This document shows, piece after piece, positions 61,940-64,000 of a stretch of DNA of 64,000 bases. Position 1 is the first letter of the stretch; each line of letters opens with the position of its first letter. Source of the DNA: CAXXOZ01 sp963676435 (GTDB lineage Bacteria > Bacillota > Clostridia > Lachnospirales > Lachnospiraceae); assembly GCA_963676435.2 (NCBI GenBank), contig CAXXOZ010000020.1, forward strand, positions 1 through 64,000, written 5' to 3'. A model generated the notes under the pieces. It did not search any database, was not told where the DNA came from, and saw nothing but the letters and a program-made list of their open reading frames with translations. The position numbers and the translations under genes are program-made.

Positions 61940-63516
61940 TTTGTTCTCCTCAAAGATTTCACTGCTTCTACAGCTGCCATTTTACCCGTCAAGATAGATA
62001 CTGGAAGCCCTGATGGACTAAAAGTCCATTGTCCTGCCTGATAAACATTAGGCATACTGGTAAAAATAGAGTTTTTAATTTTAATAAATCTTTCCTCTGC
62101 CGGCAGTTTCTCACTTTCAAATGACCAGCCAGTAATGGCTCCGTTAATATTCCCAGTATATTTTTCCAATGTTATTGGTGTGGCAGAAAATTTATTCATA
62201 ATTTTACCATTTATTTCAGGTAAAAGATTATTTTCTAAAGTTTTAATGATTTCATCTTCGCAAAATTCTTTTATCTCTTGATATTTATTTGTTTGCACTG
62301 AATTTTTAAAAACATCATAGTCTAATAATGTACTGACTATTAGACCTGTTTTATTTTCCGGTGCAAGGTCAGGATCCCTTAGTACTGGGCATGATATCTC
62401 AAAAGTAGTTAATTTAATATAATCTGATAACCATTCCTTTATCTCCTCAACACTATCATAATTAATATTTCCTAAAGATCTCAAACCTTTTAATGAAGGT
62501 GTATAAAACATATGAGCTCCACAAATTTCATCAAAATATTCCTTATTTAAATCGATTTCAAGATATAATGAAAAAACCGAATTCCCACCTTTATTATTTT
62601 CTATAAGTTTGCTTTGTTTTAAAACATTTTTAAACAGTTTATTTTCTTTGATTTCATTTTTCAAAACCAAATCATATAGGGTTTTCATATCACAACACCA
62701 GATTAATGACTTATACTTATAAACTATTCCATTAGAGGTTAAAGTTTTATTTGTAATATCTACATCATCAACTTTAGAATTATTCTCTAAAAAAACATTA
62801 TTCTTTCTGCAATAATCTACAAGCTTGTTTACTAGAGTTACAGTACCTCCTTTAGGATAAAAATAATCTAAATATAAACTGAAATAACTTAATGCAAAAA
62901 ATGTTGGAGTATCAGTAAAAAAATGTTGTGTTATAGCATCAACAAATGGTTTATTGGGGGTGATTCTTTCCAAAAAATCATTTATTGGTTGATTATATTT
63001 TTTTATATTTCTAATTCTTATTATATACTTAAACATCCATGGTAATAAAACATGGTATAAATATTCTTTATCATTGATATAATCAATAAATAAAGGATTA
63101 TCTATACCATATAGCACATCCATATCATCCATTATTTTTTCTATTAGTTTTGTTATTTCACATATCGAGTTTTTCTCTTCAGGGAAAAGTTCATTTAGCA
63201 TTGATTCATACTCATATAAACTTTCCTTGTTTTCAAGTCTGACTAATTTATCAGAAATACCTATTGATACAATGTTTGGCGCAAATTCCATCTCTATTCC
63301 AAGCTCTTTAAGCATGGGAAAAATTATTCCCGAATTTTCAAAAGCTCTAATTCCAGAATCAAATACAAATCCATCCCTTTCAAAGGAACCCACTAACCCT
63401 CCAAAAGAGTTTTCTTTTTCTAAAACAAGTACACTTTTTTCTTTACTGCTATAAGCTGCCGATGTTAAACCGGCAGCTCCGCCACCAACTACAATAATAT
63501 CAAAATTATTTTTCAT
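61936..63516 (-). CDS. CrtN/CrtI-like FAD-dependent desaturase or isomerase
   Basis: A 526-residue oxidoreductase. The N-terminal FAD loop is IIVVGGGAAGLTSAAY, then VLEKENSFGGLVGSF and FDSGIRAF; the C-terminus AGQWTFSPSGLPVSILTGKMAA is typical of phytoene desaturase/retinol saturase relatives. A TTG 6 nt upstream (63522) is an alternative start; AAGGTG fits either. Together with the two downstream genes it resembles a glycosylated-carotenoid pathway, but no dehydrosqualene synthase is present, so the substrate is uncertain. Confidence 0.82.
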   Translation of the reverse strand: MKNNFDIIVVGGGAAGLTSAAYSSKEKSVLVLEKENSFGGLVGSFERDGFVFDSGIRAFENSGIIFPMLKELGIEMEFAPNIVSIGISDKLVRLENKESLYEYESMLNELFPEEKNSICEITKLIEKIMDDMDVLYGIDNPLFIDYINDKEYLYHVLLPWMFKYIIRIRNIKKYNQPINDFLERITPNKPFVDAITQHFFTDTPTFFALSYFSLYLDYFYPKGGTVTLVNKLVDYCRKNNVFLENNSKVDDVDITNKTLTSNGIVYKYKSLIWCCDMKTLYDLVLKNEIKENKLFKNVLKQSKLIENNKGGNSVFSLYLEIDLNKEYFDEICGAHMFYTPSLKGLRSLGNINYDSVEEIKEWLSDYIKLTTFEISCPVLRDPDLAPENKTGLIVSTLLDYDVFKNSVQTNKYQEIKEFCEDEIIKTLENNLLPEINGKIMNKFSATPITLEKYTGNINGAITGWSFESEKLPAEERFIKIKNSIFTSMPNVYQAGQWTFSPSGLPVSILTGKMAAVEAVKSLRRTK

Positions 63517-63537
63517 CCCCAAAATTCACCTTATTTA

Positions 63538-64000
63538 TTATTTATAATTTATATAGTAAATAAAATTAAAGTACGGTTCAATAACAGTATTTCCTTCCTT
63601 GTCAATAACTCCATAATAACCACCATAATTTACAGCAGCATATCCATCATCAAAGAAATTGCAAGCATAATCTTCATCTATATAATCATACTTTGGTGAA
63701 ATTACTTGATTATTGTTTGAATCTATATATCCTATGTAACCTCTTTCATAAATCCAAGCCATACCATTATAGAAATCACCAGCATTTTCGTACTGAGGCT
63801 GAATTACCATTTCACCTCTATCATTTATATAACCGTAGTATCCATTTTGATAAACTCTTGCAAGACCATTGTCTGAAAAATTGTATGCATCTTCAAATTG
63901 TGGCTCTATTTCAAAAACGCCTTTGTCATTAATATAACCCCAATATCCATTATATCTTACAACAGCCCAGCCATTATCTCCAAAAGGATCAGCATTATCA
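63538..64000 (-). CDS. WG-repeat protein, N-terminus cut by window edge
   Basis: The open frame continues to the right edge (154 codons in view). It consists of WG (beta-hairpin) repeats of about 35 residues, each with a GY(W/Y/I)GYI core: GYWGYINDKG, GYYGYINDRG, GYIGYIDSNN and GYYGVIDKEG, with I-x-P-x-Y/F following. WG proteins are often surface or secreted; the function is unknown. An internal ATG at 63810 is not the real start. It ends 16-22 nt before the desaturase gene on the same strand. Confidence 0.88.
   Translation of the reverse strand, partial: DNADPFGDNGWAVVRYNGYWGYINDKGVFEIEPQFEDAYNFSDNGLARVYQNGYYGYINDRGEMVIQPQYENAGDFYNGMAWIYERGYIGYIDSNNNQVISPKYDYIDEDYACNFFDDGYAAVNYGGYYGVIDKEGNTVIEPYFNFIYYINYK

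Noticed and set aside
1..64000. CRISPR arrays, insertion sequences, prophage or rRNA genes
   Set aside because: I saw no regularly spaced repeats, transposase, integrase, phage or rRNA sequences. Only the two structured repeats and one tRNA were found.

Overview
The window is AT-rich, compact bacterial chromosome with AGGAGG-type ribosome sites, sigma-A promoters (TTGACA-N17-TATAAT) and short intergenic gaps, which indicates a low-GC anaerobic Firmicute. Its centre is a complete carbonyl branch of the Wood-Ljungdahl pathway (17930-29223, minus strand), so the organism is most likely an acetogen of the Eubacteriales. The exact genus cannot be fixed from sequence reading alone. Several chemoreceptors and a CheV point to chemotaxis. 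A bacteriohemerythrin-diguanylate cyclase and an EAL phosphodiesterase point to c-di-GMP control.

Layout. 1-4.7 kb: an FtsA-like ATPase (cut by the left edge), coaE and polA, read leftwards from a promoter that overlaps the promoter of a divergent tRNA-Leu(CAA). 5-17.8 kb: three chemoreceptors, an acyltransferase, a DUF3786 protein, a YitT protein, an EAL protein, a methyltransferase, an MFS exporter and an unknown anchored protein. 17.9-29.3 kb: the acs operon, in transcription order cooC-type ATPase, acsD, acsC, acsE, acsV-type activator, DUF3786 protein, acsA (CODH), second cooC, acsB. It has a promoter whose spacer carries a CCCCTAGGGG palindrome, and a clear terminator. 29.3-29.9 kb: a gene-free AT-rich stretch ending in a structured repeat. 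29.9-32.5 kb: a four-gene operon (phosphoesterase, frameshifted 5'-nucleotidase, GNAT, Smr). 32.7-37.7 kb: an Agr-like kinase/regulator pair, TrmB-type regulator with lysA, and a rhomboid-like protein. 37.9-43.9 kb (plus strand): a 1418-residue activase/dehydratase fusion, a hemolysin III protein, and a membrane protein with its winged-helix regulator. 44-51.8 kb (minus): ung, hisF, hisH, an acidic/lysine-rich membrane protein, cheV, a lipoprotein, an OmpR-type two-component system and a membrane protein. 51.9-58.2 kb: a transglutaminase-like lipoprotein that appears leaderless, a methyltransferase, uraA-upp, a second structured repeat, and a PadR-DUF1700-DUF4097 operon. 58.2-64 kb (minus): thiN, diguanylate cyclase-hemerythrin, a CrtO/CrtQ/CrtN-like cluster, and a WG-repeat protein cut by the right edge.

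How the parts work together. AcsE moves the methyl group from methyl-tetrahydrofolate to the corrinoid protein AcsCD. The ferredoxin-ASKHA activator re-reduces the corrinoid. CODH makes CO, and AcsB joins CO, methyl and CoA. The two CooC ATPases supply nickel-centre maturation. The DUF3786 protein is translationally coupled to the activator and has a paralogue elsewhere in the window.

The most novel signal is a pair of about 125-nt intergenic elements (29744-29872 minus, 56216-56340 plus). Each begins directly after a gene terminator and folds into four hairpins. Stem sequences differ between the copies while pairing is kept, which suggests a conserved structured RNA or a mobile structured repeat.
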